Both the position numbers and the translations under genes were made by a program. A stretch of 64,000 nt of DNA, from the NCBI GenBank assembly GCA_963807385.1, contig CAWEBQ010000003.1, positions 248,001 through 312,000 on the forward strand, in the 5' to 3' direction. Below the pieces are notes generated by a model. The model saw only the letters and a list, made by a program, of their open reading frames with translations. It searched no databases and was not told the DNA's origin. This document shows, one piece after another, positions 8,625-15,707 of this stretch (position 1 is its first letter; every line of letters begins with the position of its first letter). This stretch comes from JBDTSW01 sp963807385. GTDB lineage: Bacteria; Actinomycetota; Thermoleophilia; Solirubrobacterales; 70-9.

Positions 8625-10109
8625 GTGGCCGAGACACTCCTCGACGCTCTCTCCGAACCCACGCTCGAGTTCATCTCGCGCACTCCGCAGCCGCTGCTGA
8701 TCGGCGGCGATCGCCCGCAGGCCGCCGACGGGCGCACGTTCGAGACGCTCGACCCTGCGACGGGCAACACGATCTGCGCCGTCGCGCAGGGCGGCACCGA
8801 GGACGTGGACCGGGCAGCCTCGGCGGCGCGGAGCGCACTCGAGGGGCCGATGCGCAAGGTCCACGCGGCGAAGCGGTCGGCGCTGATGAACTCCCTGGCC
8901 GAGCTGATCAAGGCCAACGGCGAGCAGCTCGCCCAGATCGAGTCGCTCGACAACGGCAAGCCCGTCGCCGCGGCCGGCGGCGACGTGGCGGCCGCGGTGA
9001 ATCACCTGCGCTACTACGCCGGGTGGCCGACGAAGATCGAGGGCGAGACGATCCCGGTCTCGGCCCGCGACGTGCTCTGCTACACGCTGCGCGAGCCGGT
9101 CGGCGTCTGCGCTCAGATCGTGCCCTGGAACTTCCCGCTGCTGATGGCCGTCTGGAAGATCGCGCCGGCGCTGGCGGCGGGCTGCCCGATCATCCTGAAG
9201 CCGGCCGAGCAGACGCCGCTTACAGCCCTGCGCCTGGGCGAGCTGGCCCTCGAGGCGGGCTTCCCCGAGGGGACGCTCAACGTCGTCACCGGAGACGGCG
9301 AGACCGGCGCAGTACTCGTGGATCACCCCGGCGTCGACAAGGTCGCGTTCACGGGCTCGACCGTCGTCGGGCGCGAGATCGGCGCCAAGTGCGGCAAGGC
9401 GCTCAAGCGCGTGACCCTGGAGCTGGGCGGGAAGAGCCCCAACATCGTGCTCCCGGACGCCGACGTCGAGGCGGCCGTCAAGGGCTCGTTCCAGGGCATC
9501 TACTTCAACTCCGGACAGGCGTGCAACGCGGGCTCGCGCCTGTTCGTGCACTCCAGCCTCTTCGACGAGGTGGTCGAGGGGCTGTCCAGCTTCGCCGCCG
9601 ACGCCCGGGTCGGGCCCGGGCTGGACCCGGAGTCGCAGTTCGGCCCGCTGGTCTCCGAGGAGCAGTTCGACAGGGTCACGGGCTACATCGACTCGGGGCT
9701 CTCCGACGGCGCCGAGGCGGTGGTCGGCGGCGCCCCCAACGGCAACGGCGACGGCTGGTTCGTCTCCCCCACCCTCTTCACCGGGGTCTCCGACGAGATG
9801 GCTATCGCGCGCGAGGAGATCTTCGGGCCGGTCCTGGTGGCGATGCCGTTCGACGAACTCGACGAGGTCGCCGCGCGCGCCAACGACACCGAGTACGGGC
9901 TGGCCGCCGGCCTGTGGACGCGCGACATCTCCAACGCCCACAGGCTGGCCGGGATGCTGAAGGCGGGCAACGTCTACATCAACACCTGGGGCGGCGGCGA
10001 CCCCGCTGCCCCGTTCGGCGGCTACAAGGCGTCGGGCATCGGGCGCGAGAAGGGCCACGCCAACCTCGACGCCTACCTCGAGACGAAGACGGTCTGGACC
10101 CAGCTCTAG
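8625..10109 (+). CDS. NAD(P)-dependent aldehyde dehydrogenase
   Basis: Oxidises an aldehyde to the acid with NAD(P)+ in the cytoplasm. Starting at GTG 8625 gives 494 residues, the usual family length. Signature elements are all present: the Asn of VPWNFPLL (Asn169), the nucleotide-binding GSTVVGREI, the general base in LELGGKSPN (Glu266), and the nucleophile in FNSGQACNAG (Cys300). The closest families are the betaine/gamma-aminobutyraldehyde and phenylacetaldehyde dehydrogenases; the substrate cannot be set from sequence. The start is supported by family length and by a TACGCT hexamer 6 bases upstream. Upstream in-frame codons belong to the frame overlapping the previous gene. Confidence 0.94.
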   Translation: MAETLLDALSEPTLEFISRTPQPLLIGGDRPQAADGRTFETLDPATGNTICAVAQGGTEDVDRAASAARSALEGPMRKVHAAKRSALMNSLAELIKANGEQLAQIESLDNGKPVAAAGGDVAAAVNHLRYYAGWPTKIEGETIPVSARDVLCYTLREPVGVCAQIVPWNFPLLMAVWKIAPALAAGCPIILKPAEQTPLTALRLGELALEAGFPEGTLNVVTGDGETGAVLVDHPGVDKVAFTGSTVVGREIGAKCGKALKRVTLELGGKSPNIVLPDADVEAAVKGSFQGIYFNSGQACNAGSRLFVHSSLFDEVVEGLSSFAADARVGPGLDPESQFGPLVSEEQFDRVTGYIDSGLSDGAEAVVGGAPNGNGDGWFVSPTLFTGVSDEMAIAREEIFGPVLVAMPFDELDEVAARANDTEYGLAAGLWTRDISNAHRLAGMLKAGNVYINTWGGGDPAAPFGGYKASGIGREKGHANLDAYLETKTVWTQL

Positions 10110-10148
10110 GCGGAGTCCCGCCACCGCCCGATGACCGTCAACCCCGGC

Positions 10149-10154
10149 TAGGAT
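10149..10154 (+). promoter_or_regulatory. -10 hexamer TAGGAT of tRNA-Leu
   Basis: TAGGAT ends 6 bases before the first base of the tRNA, so the transcript could begin at the mature 5' end. Confidence 0.45.
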
Positions 10155-10160
10155 CGCCGG

Positions 10161-10245
10161 GCCCGGGTAGCCGAACTGGTACAGGCAGCGGTCTTAAAAG
10201 CCGCGGCTCCTCGGAGCGATGCGGGTTCGAGTCCCGCCCCGGGCA
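10161..10245 (+). tRNA. tRNA-Leu (anticodon UAA)
   Basis: A class II tRNA of 85 bases. Acceptor stem GCCCGGG pairs with CCCGGGC followed by discriminator A. The anticodon stem GCGGT/GCCGC encloses loop CTTAAAA, giving anticodon TAA. A long variable arm follows, and the T arm is GCGGG-TTCGAGT-CCCGC. CCA is not encoded. Confidence 0.93.
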
Positions 10246-10248
10246 TTC

Positions 10249-10273
10249 CTAAACGGGGGTCTGACCCCTTTAG
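10249..10273. repeat. Palindrome with GGGGTCTGACCCC core between tRNA-Leu and the histidine kinase gene
   Basis: CTAAA and GGGG arms pair with CCCC and TTTAG around a TCTGA-type centre (one unpaired C in the left arm). It sits between convergent transcripts and includes the stop codon of the kinase gene. It could act as a two-way transcription barrier, but neither side has a T-run. The core resembles palindromes I recall as dispersed extragenic repeats in other bacteria. Confidence 0.5.
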
Positions 10274-10980
10274 GCCGCTGGGATCGTCGCCACCGCGCGT
10301 GTGCCGCCGCCCTGCGGCGTGGCGATTTCGAGGCCGCCGCCGATCGCGTCGAGGCGCTGGGCGATCGAGGCGAGCCCGACGTGGCCCTCGTCGAGCGCCT
10401 CGTCCCTGCGGCCCGGCTCGATGCCACAACCGTCGTCGGTGACGCTCAGCACGACCGAGCCGTTGCCCGCCGCCACGTCCACGGCCAGCCGTCCAGCCCC
10501 CGAGTGCCGTCCCGCGTTCGCAACCAGCTCCCGGGCGACCGAGAAGACCAGGCCGTCGGTGGACCCCAGCGCGTCCGGAGCCACGCGAAGCTCGGTCTCC
10601 AAGCCGGCCTGGTGCGCGGTCTGCGCGCAGACCGCCTCCAGCGCCGCCTCGAGGCCGCGGCGCTCGAGGATCACCGGGTGCAAAGCGGTGACCGCGTCGC
10701 GCACGCGGTCGATCGCTCCGCCCATGATCTCGTGGGCGCGGGTCACCTGCGCCCGACCCGGCGCCGCCTCGATCAGATCCTGATGGGCGGCGAGGAGGCT
10801 CTGAAGCGCCTCGTCGTGGAGCGTCTGTGCGACCCGCGCCCGCTCTCGCTCCTCGGCCCCCAGGATCTGGGCGACCAGGGTCGCGCGCTCGCCGCGAAGC
10901 TCCTCGACCCGTGCCTCCAGGCTCTCCACCTCGCGGCGCAAGCGACTCAGTTCTCCGTCCTGCCCCTCGGGGCCAGGCAC
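10270..10980 (-). CDS. Cytosolic sensor histidine kinase, NarX/DegS (HisKA_3) type
   Basis: Autophosphorylates on His and passes phosphate to the response regulator encoded just upstream. The 236-residue protein has no membrane segment. It begins with a coiled coil (residues 9-35, RLRREVESLEARVEELRGER), then the HisKA_3 dimerisation segment ERERARVAQTLHDEALQSLL with phospho-acceptor His55, and an HATPase_c domain with N box ARELVANAGRHS and G1 box DDGCGI. With no separate sensor domain, the input is probably an intracellular partner protein, the redox state or the coiled coil itself (inference). Five bases separate it from the regulator gene, so the pair is one operon. Confidence 0.9.
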   Translation of the reverse strand: MPGPEGQDGELSRLRREVESLEARVEELRGERATLVAQILGAEERERARVAQTLHDEALQSLLAAHQDLIEAAPGRAQVTRAHEIMGGAIDRVRDAVTALHPVILERRGLEAALEAVCAQTAHQAGLETELRVAPDALGSTDGLVFSVARELVANAGRHSGAGRLAVDVAAGNGSVVLSVTDDGCGIEPGRRDEALDEGHVGLASIAQRLDAIGGGLEIATPQGGGTRAVATIPAA

Positions 10981-10985
10981 TTAGA

Positions 10986-11636
10986 TCACTCCAGCAGGCC
11001 GCGGCGCATCGCCTCGGCGACCGCCGCCGCCCGGTCCGAGACGCCGAGCTTCTCGTAGAGCTTATGGAGATGGGTCTTGACCGTGGTGGGGCTGAGGTGG
11101 ATGCGCCGGCCGATGTCCGGAGCCGAGAGGCCCTGCGAGATCAGCTCCAGCACCTCCTGCTCGCGGGGAGTGAGCTGCGGGGGGCGGTCCGAGCGCTCGC
11201 GCTCCTGAACCTGGGCGGCCAGGCCGGCCTGCACCTCGGGCGCGAGTGCCGTGCCACCACGGGCCACGGCGACTATCGCGTCGCAGATCTCCTCGCGCGC
11301 CGACTCCTTTGACAGGTAGCCGCGAGCGCCGGCGGCAACCGTCTCGTAGGCGAGCTCGCCCTCCATGAACGCCGAGAGGAAGATCACGCTGGTCTTAATG
11401 CCGTCGCGCTGGAGCGCGTTCAGGACCTGAGGCCCCTCGAGGCCCGGCATCCGTATGTCGAGTAGGGCGACGTCCGGCCCGACGCGCCTGATCTCGTCCA
11501 GCGCGATACGACCGTCCTCGGCCTCGCCGACCAGCTCCAGGTCGGGCCGCTCCTTGACCGCCCGGATGATCCCCTCACGGTAGATGGGGTGGTCGTCCGC
11601 AACGAGCACCCGTACGCGTTCCTGCTTCGGGCTCAC
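10986..11636 (-). CDS. LuxR/NarL-family response regulator
   Basis: DNA-binding regulator of the adjacent kinase. The 216-residue protein has an N-terminal receiver domain with acidic pocket VADDHP, phospho-acceptor Asp60 (DVALLDIRMPG) and a conserved Lys in YLSKESA. A C-terminal LuxR helix-turn-helix follows (LTPREQEVLELISQGLS, then TTVKTHLHKLYEKLGV). The GTG start at 11636 has TAGACT ending 6 bases upstream, indicating a leaderless transcript and fixing the start. Target genes are unknown; the polyprenyl-phosphate sugar transferase gene just upstream on the same strand is an obvious candidate by position only. Confidence 0.93.
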   Translation of the reverse strand: MSPKQERVRVLVADDHPIYREGIIRAVKERPDLELVGEAEDGRIALDEIRRVGPDVALLDIRMPGLEGPQVLNALQRDGIKTSVIFLSAFMEGELAYETVAAGARGYLSKESAREEICDAIVAVARGGTALAPEVQAGLAAQVQERERSDRPPQLTPREQEVLELISQGLSAPDIGRRIHLSPTTVKTHLHKLYEKLGVSDRAAAVAEAMRRGLLE

Positions 11637-11642
11637 GGGCTG

Positions 11643-11648
11643 AGTCTA
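11643..11648 (-). promoter_or_regulatory. -10 hexamer TAGACT, leaderless type
   Basis: TAGACT ends 6 bases before the GTG of the response regulator gene and lies just after the stop of the sugar transferase gene upstream, so the two-component pair has its own promoter. Confidence 0.5.
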
Positions 11649-11665
11649 GAGGCGCGCTGGGCGCG

Positions 11666-13243
11666 TCAGGCGTTGCCAACGGCGTCGAGCACCAGGCGCT
11701 CGTCGGGACGGACGATCTCGAACTGAGCCGCGCGCGCCGCCGTCAGCAGCGTCTCGAGCATGATCGCCATGTCGAGGCCCGCCGAGCGATGCTTCAGGTA
11801 GTACAGGTCATGGCAGAGCTTCCATGCCGTCCCCTCGTCGGATCCCGCGTAGCCGCAGCGGACCTGGGCCCAGCCCGTGATCCCCGGCTGGATCAGCTCG
11901 CGGCGGTCGTAGAAGGGAACCCGCAGCTCGAGCTCGGCGGTCATCTCCGGGCGCTCGGGACGGGGGCCGACGAGCGACATCTCGCCGCGAAGGACGTTCC
12001 AGAGCTGCGGCAGCTCGTCGATGTGGCTGCGCCGCAGGAAGCGCCCGACCCGCGTGACACGCGGGTCATCGGCGACGGACCACTGAGCCCCACCGCTCTC
12101 GGCGTCCGCGGCCATCGTTCGCAGCTTCAAAACCTCGAACTCCCGGCCGCCCGCACCCACCCGCCGCTGGCGGAACAGGACCGGGCCCCGGTCAGAAAGC
12201 TTGATCGCCACGGCCGCGAACCCCACCAGCGGGGCCGCGACGATGGCCGCGAGGGCGCCGATCGCGAGATCCATCCCACGCTTGGCCAGCGGGGAAGCGC
12301 GGCGGGTGTCCGGGTGCATGAGGTACTCGAAGAACGCCGCGTTCATCCGGGCGAGCGGCACGTGGCCGAAGAGCTGCTCGCAGAGCTCGTTCATGTGCAC
12401 CATGCGCACGTCGAGCCCCAGGCAGCCCTCCGCGATCAGCTCCGTGATCGCCCCCGAGGAGCGAACGCCGGCCTCGGCTTCCCCGGCGACGCGCTCGCCG
12501 CCGTTGACGATCAGGTCGATGTCGTCGCGCTCGACGACCTGGCGAATCTCGCTCACGCCTCCGAGCCGCTCGGGGGCGCCGCTCACGGCGCACGCCGGCT
12601 CGGCGCCGAGCCATCCCACCACCCGGTAGCCGGCGAGGCCGCTGCGCTCGAACTCGGTGGCGAGGGAGGCCGCGAGCCCCGGACTGCCCGCGACGGCCAA
12701 GCGGACCTCGATGCCCCTCCCGAGACGGCGCAGCTCCAGAGCCGACAGGGCGAGCACGATCGCGGCGCCCAGCGCCGGCGCGATCAGCGTCGCCGCGTCG
12801 AGCGGCGCAAGCGCCAGGGAGACGCCGAAGGCGATCGCGACGCCGACCACCGGCACGAGGGTAACTAGCGCCGCCCCGGCCACCGGCATGAGGTGGATCG
12901 GCATCCCACGGGCGTCGAGCACCATGGAGGCCGCGAGGACCGACGCGCCGACGAGGACCGAGACCCCGGGCGCGCCTGTGTGCAGGAAGGCGATGAGCGT
13001 CGCGACGGCGGCCGGTGCCCAGCGCAGCGCGACGAGGCGGAAGGTCCGTTGCGCGCGAAGGGCGCTGAGGCGGTTGTCACTGCGAGGCTCCGGAGCGGGT
13101 GAGCTCGGACCAGTGGCCTTTACGTGGCGGCGAAGCGCCGCCTTGCGGCGCCTGCGACCCGTGTGCGCGGGGTCGGCCTGCGGATGATCGCGGTCGACCC
13201 GGCCATCGGGCCGGCGGGCGCCCGATCCAAGAGTCCGTCCCAC
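11666..13243 (-). CDS. Polyprenyl-phosphate sugar-phosphate transferase (WbaP/exopolysaccharide initiating type)
   Basis: Transfers a sugar phosphate from a nucleotide sugar to undecaprenyl phosphate, the first step of a surface polysaccharide. The 525-residue protein has several membrane helices at about 70-170, a central CoA-binding-like domain, a membrane re-entry helix, and the catalytic bacterial sugar transferase domain from about 320. Its motifs include KRGMDLAIGALAAI, VLFRQRRVG, LKLRTM, HIDELPQLWNVLRGEMSLVG, GPRPERP and PGITGWAQV. The first 65 residues are Arg-rich and low in conservation. The start (GTG 13243) is the longest choice and weakly supported. A small reading frame ends 10 bases upstream. 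Links by function to the flippase/sulfotransferase run at 22-34 kb are possible. Confidence 0.88.
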   Translation of the reverse strand: MGRTLGSGARRPDGRVDRDHPQADPAHTGRRRRKAALRRHVKATGPSSPAPEPRSDNRLSALRAQRTFRLVALRWAPAAVATLIAFLHTGAPGVSVLVGASVLAASMVLDARGMPIHLMPVAGAALVTLVPVVGVAIAFGVSLALAPLDAATLIAPALGAAIVLALSALELRRLGRGIEVRLAVAGSPGLAASLATEFERSGLAGYRVVGWLGAEPACAVSGAPERLGGVSEIRQVVERDDIDLIVNGGERVAGEAEAGVRSSGAITELIAEGCLGLDVRMVHMNELCEQLFGHVPLARMNAAFFEYLMHPDTRRASPLAKRGMDLAIGALAAIVAAPLVGFAAVAIKLSDRGPVLFRQRRVGAGGREFEVLKLRTMAADAESGGAQWSVADDPRVTRVGRFLRRSHIDELPQLWNVLRGEMSLVGPRPERPEMTAELELRVPFYDRRELIQPGITGWAQVRCGYAGSDEGTAWKLCHDLYYLKHRSAGLDMAIMLETLLTAARAAQFEIVRPDERLVLDAVGNA

Positions 13244-13252
13244 GGGAGCGCT

Positions 13253-13537
13253 CTACGCTCTGCCGCCCGCGCCCGCGTCCCCGCGGAGAACCCAATTGCT
13301 CAGCTCGAGGCCATCCATGACCTCGAGCTGAAACAACCGGGTACGGGACAGGGCGCCGTTACGACCCCGGAGGGCCGCGGCGTCCAGCTCACCACGCTGG
13401 GATACGGGAACGTCCTCGAGGGCCCGGGCATCATGCCCAGCCCTTGTCTCGAGGTTGAGACGTGGATGTCGATCAGCGATCTGTCCCACGACCTGCTCCC
13501 GCCCCAACGCGGTGGCGTTGATGGGGGGGACAGCCAT
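13253..13537 (-). CDS. Possible small protein of 94 residues with a strong ribosome binding site
   Basis: Without this frame, 13244-13662 would be over 400 bases of non-coding DNA. An ATG at 13537 is preceded at ideal spacing by AGGAGG (13549-13544), among the best ribosome sites in the window. The frame runs 94 codons to a TAG 10 bases before the sugar transferase start, so the two could be coupled. The product begins MAVPPINATALGREQVVGQI and has no recognised domain, signal peptide or membrane helix. Codon choice is less GC-biased than in neighbours (many GCT, CAT, GAT, CGT), which argues for an acquired gene or against coding. The 125 bases further upstream (13538-13662) hold nothing recognisable. 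Confidence 0.4.
   Translation of the reverse strand: MAVPPINATALGREQVVGQIADRHPRLNLETRAGHDARALEDVPVSQRGELDAAALRGRNGALSRTRLFQLEVMDGLELSNWVLRGDAGAGGRA
13301..13330. repeat. Perfect 10-bp inverted repeat
   Basis: CAGCTCGAGG and CCTCGAGCTG flank a 10-base loop. It lies inside the possible 94-residue reading frame, 57 bases upstream of the sugar transferase start on the minus strand. It could form a stem in that mRNA or bind a dimeric regulator. No T-run follows on either strand, so it is not a typical terminator. Confidence 0.6.
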
Positions 13538-13662
13538 GCTGACCCTCCTGAGGCACCGGCTCATCGTCCGGTCGGCCGTACTGACGGCTGATCTTCGGTC
13601 ATCCGATCGGTGGACTCACCGCCCTCCGATCGGACGCCGGACAGGACTCGCCCTCAGGCCGC

Positions 13663-14586
13663 CTAGAGGCCGATGACCTTGAGCCGGCGGGTCAGGGCCT
13701 GGGCCGCAAACGCGTGCGTCTCCTCGCGGGAGGCGCCCCCAAAGACCTCCCAATCCTCTTCGGTCTGAGCCCAGGGCGGCTCCAGCACGCCGTCGGCGAT
13801 CGGAAGCGCCTCGGCGAGCGTCCGCTGAATCGCCTCGCGGTAGCGCCCGTCCTCCGCGGCCATATCCGTGAGGAACCGCACCCCGAAGGCGATATGCCGA
13901 TGCTCGTCGCGCGCCACCTTCGAGAAGCCGTCGACGAAGGCGGGGAGGGTCCCCTGCTCGGTGTTGTAGTCGATGATGAAGTGCTGCCCGGTGAGGGCCA
14001 GAACCCCCTCGATGATCATGTGGTAGAGCGTGATCGCCTCGACCAGGGTCTCGGTGTCCGAGGGATCCGACGCCAGGCGGTCCACCCGTCGCTTCAGCTG
14101 GTCGTCGAAGAGTTCGCCGAACGCCTCGTTCAGGTGCTTCTCGGTGGTACGCAGCCGCGCCTCGAGGTCGTCGGCGCCCTCGAGCAGCCCGACCCCGCCG
14201 TAGAAGGCGTCGAAGAACCGGACGTGCCGGGCCTCGTCGGCGATCTGGGTGCAGAGGAAGAGCCGCTGCTCCTCGGTGGGCGCCGCGCGCATGATCGGTC
14301 CGAGCTCGTCGGCCACCTTCTGCTCGCCGATGAAGAAGGCGGACAGCCCATACATCCGCGCATAGCGTTCCTCCGCGTCGATCCGCTCGAACCAGTCGAC
14401 GCGGTCCTGCGTGAAGTCCAGGTCCTGGACCGACCACTGCTGGCGCTCCCAGAGGTTGTAGAGCTCCGCGTAGGAGAGGAGCTTCGCCTTGGCACCGTCG
14501 GGCGACGATTGGAGCGCCGGGTCGGAGCTCTCCAGCAGGTCCGCGCGACCCGCCAGCGTGCTCAGGGTCTCGACCTTCGCCTCCAC
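13663..14586 (-). CDS. R2-like ligand-binding oxidase (R2lox), Mn/Fe ferritin-superfamily protein
   Basis: Ferritin-fold di-metal protein related to ribonucleotide reductase R2. In known R2lox proteins a Mn/Fe centre activates O2 and holds a long-chain fatty acid. With the start at GTG 14586 (307 residues) all six metal ligands are visible: Glu88 (GEQKV), Glu118/His121 (DEARH), Glu193 (IIEG), Glu228/His231 (DEHRH). The R2lox hallmark, a Val and Tyr that form an ether cross-link, is also present by spacing: Val91 three residues after the first Glu, and Tyr188 five before the fourth ligand (compare Rv0233). The start is set by TAGGCT 7 bases upstream; an earlier GTG at 14655 has no support. Physiological substrate unknown. 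Confidence 0.88.
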   Translation of the reverse strand: MEAKVETLSTLAGRADLLESSDPALQSSPDGAKAKLLSYAELYNLWERQQWSVQDLDFTQDRVDWFERIDAEERYARMYGLSAFFIGEQKVADELGPIMRAAPTEEQRLFLCTQIADEARHVRFFDAFYGGVGLLEGADDLEARLRTTEKHLNEAFGELFDDQLKRRVDRLASDPSDTETLVEAITLYHMIIEGVLALTGQHFIIDYNTEQGTLPAFVDGFSKVARDEHRHIAFGVRFLTDMAAEDGRYREAIQRTLAEALPIADGVLEPPWAQTEEDWEVFGGASREETHAFAAQALTRRLKVIGL

Positions 14587-14593
14587 CGCGCGG

Positions 14594-14599
14594 AGCCTA
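14594..14599 (-). promoter_or_regulatory. -10 hexamer TAGGCT, leaderless type
   Basis: TAGGCT ends 7 bases before GTG 14586 of the R2lox gene and supports that start over an upstream GTG. Confidence 0.5.
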
Positions 14600-14640
14600 C
14601 AGAAACCCCAGTCGCCTTCCGGTGGGGCGGATGGAGATGT

Positions 14641-14660
14641 AGAGAGGCCGGCCACCGGCC
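14641..14660 (-). terminator. Possible terminator after the UPF0173 hydrolase gene
   Basis: On the minus strand a GGCCGG/CCGGCC stem with a TGG loop is followed by TCTCT. It starts 6 bases after the hydrolase stop. The T-tract is weak, so termination may be partial. Confidence 0.45.
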
Positions 14661-14665
14661 GGCTG

Positions 14666-15379
14666 CTACGCCTCGTGGGTCTCGCCCGGCGCGAGCACCA
14701 CGACCTTGGCGTCGAGGGCGGCCTCCACGTCGGACTGGAACGCCCCCGCGTCGGTCTCGATCGGCGGGAACGTGTCGTAGTGCATCGGGATCACGGTCTT
14801 GGCGCCGGTGAGCTCCGCCGCGATCACGGCGTCGTGGCGGTCCATCGTGTAATGCCCGCCGATCGGCAGAAGGGCGATGTCGATGGGCGTCGAGCGGGCG
14901 ATCAGGGCCATGTCCCCGAACAGGCACGTGTCGCCCGCGTGGTAGGTGATCACCCCGCCGAGGTTCACGACCCAGCCGGCGGCCTGCCCGACCGGCGTGC
15001 CGTGCTCGGCGCTGAAGGGCATCTCGCTGGACCCGGGGAGGGTGCTGGTGTGGAACGCCTGGACCAGCTTCGCCCACCCGCCGTCGAAGGTGACGGTCCC
15101 GCCGAGGTTTGGGTCGGAGACGTTCTCGACATCGCGAGACTCGAACCAGTTCGCGATCTCGACCTGGGCCGCCAGACCGGCGCCCGAGCGCTTGGCGATC
15201 GCCACGGCGTCCGCCATGTGATCCACGTGGCCGTGCGTGACCAGGATCTGCGTCGGCTCGACATCCTCCCCACTTACCACCGCCGTCGGGTTGTTGGGAG
15301 CCAGGAAGGGGTCGATCAGCACGTGCGCATCGCCCTCGCTCAGCTCGAAGCAGGAATGTCCGTGGTAGCGAATCTCCAT
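14666..15379 (-). CDS. UPF0173-type metal-dependent hydrolase (metallo-beta-lactamase fold)
   Basis: Predicted zinc or manganese hydrolase of the UlaG-like branch of the metallo-beta-lactamase superfamily; natural substrate unknown. The 237-residue protein has the usual length and the metal motif THGHVDHMAD (residues about 49-58), a YHAGDTCLFGDM segment, and a C-terminal IPMHYDTFPPIETD typical of UPF0173. It begins MEIRYHGHSCFEL as in family members. It is the last gene of a minus-strand run that starts with the rhomboid-like gene (17955). One base separates it from the upstream small hypothetical gene. Confidence 0.92.
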   Translation of the reverse strand: MEIRYHGHSCFELSEGDAHVLIDPFLAPNNPTAVVSGEDVEPTQILVTHGHVDHMADAVAIAKRSGAGLAAQVEIANWFESRDVENVSDPNLGGTVTFDGGWAKLVQAFHTSTLPGSSEMPFSAEHGTPVGQAAGWVVNLGGVITYHAGDTCLFGDMALIARSTPIDIALLPIGGHYTMDRHDAVIAAELTGAKTVIPMHYDTFPPIETDAGAFQSDVEAALDAKVVVLAPGETHEA

Positions 15380-15380
15380 C

Positions 15381-15707
15381 TCAGGTCTCCTCGTTGTCTC
15401 GTTTCAGTTCCTCGGCGAGCGCCCACCCCACGGCGACGCCAACCATCATCCCCATTCGGGCCTCCTCCGCGAGCAGCGTCCGCAGCGCTACCACCCGGCC
15501 CTCGGGGTCATCGACCTCCGAAGCCTTGCGGACCTCGCCCTCGTGCGCCTCGCCGAACCATCCGCCAGCCTCGAGGGCCTGGGCGAGAACGGCCTGGAGC
15601 TGTGGGGCCGCGGCGGCCACGACCGCCTCGGCGCGCTCGAACCGCTCCGGATCCGCCAGTGCCTCGACCGCCGCCTGGACCTCCGCATCGCCGTAGGAGT
15701 CGTTCAC
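15381..15707 (-). CDS. Small acidic alpha-helical protein, function unknown
   Basis: A 108-residue cytoplasmic protein rich in Ala, Glu and Leu with no recognised domain. It seems all-helical, with a central WFGEAHEGEV segment and a C-terminal helix EEARMGMMVGVAVGWALAEE that is amphipathic rather than clearly membrane-spanning. Its start overlaps the acetyltransferase stop upstream by four bases (ATGA), and its stop lies one base before the hydrolase start, so it is a real translationally coupled member of the run. Role unknown; it may partner with one of its neighbours. Confidence 0.75.
   Translation of the reverse strand: MNDSYGDAEVQAAVEALADPERFERAEAVVAAAAPQLQAVLAQALEAGGWFGEAHEGEVRKASEVDDPEGRVVALRTLLAEEARMGMMVGVAVGWALAEELKRDNEET

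Noticed and set aside
8127..10124. Long open frame on the minus strand opposite the aldehyde dehydrogenase (over 650 codons)
   Set aside because: It is the mirror of a GC-rich gene with strong third-position bias. Its product is Arg/Gly/Asp-rich without any domain, while the plus strand encodes a complete dehydrogenase.
13301..13330. Rho-independent terminator
   Set aside because: The stem is perfect but neither strand has a T-run after it, and it lies inside a possible coding frame.
13124..13591. 155-codon open frame on the plus strand across the gap upstream of the sugar transferase
   Set aside because: No ribosome site, no domain and an irregular composition; the minus-strand frame in the same gap has a near-ideal ribosome site.
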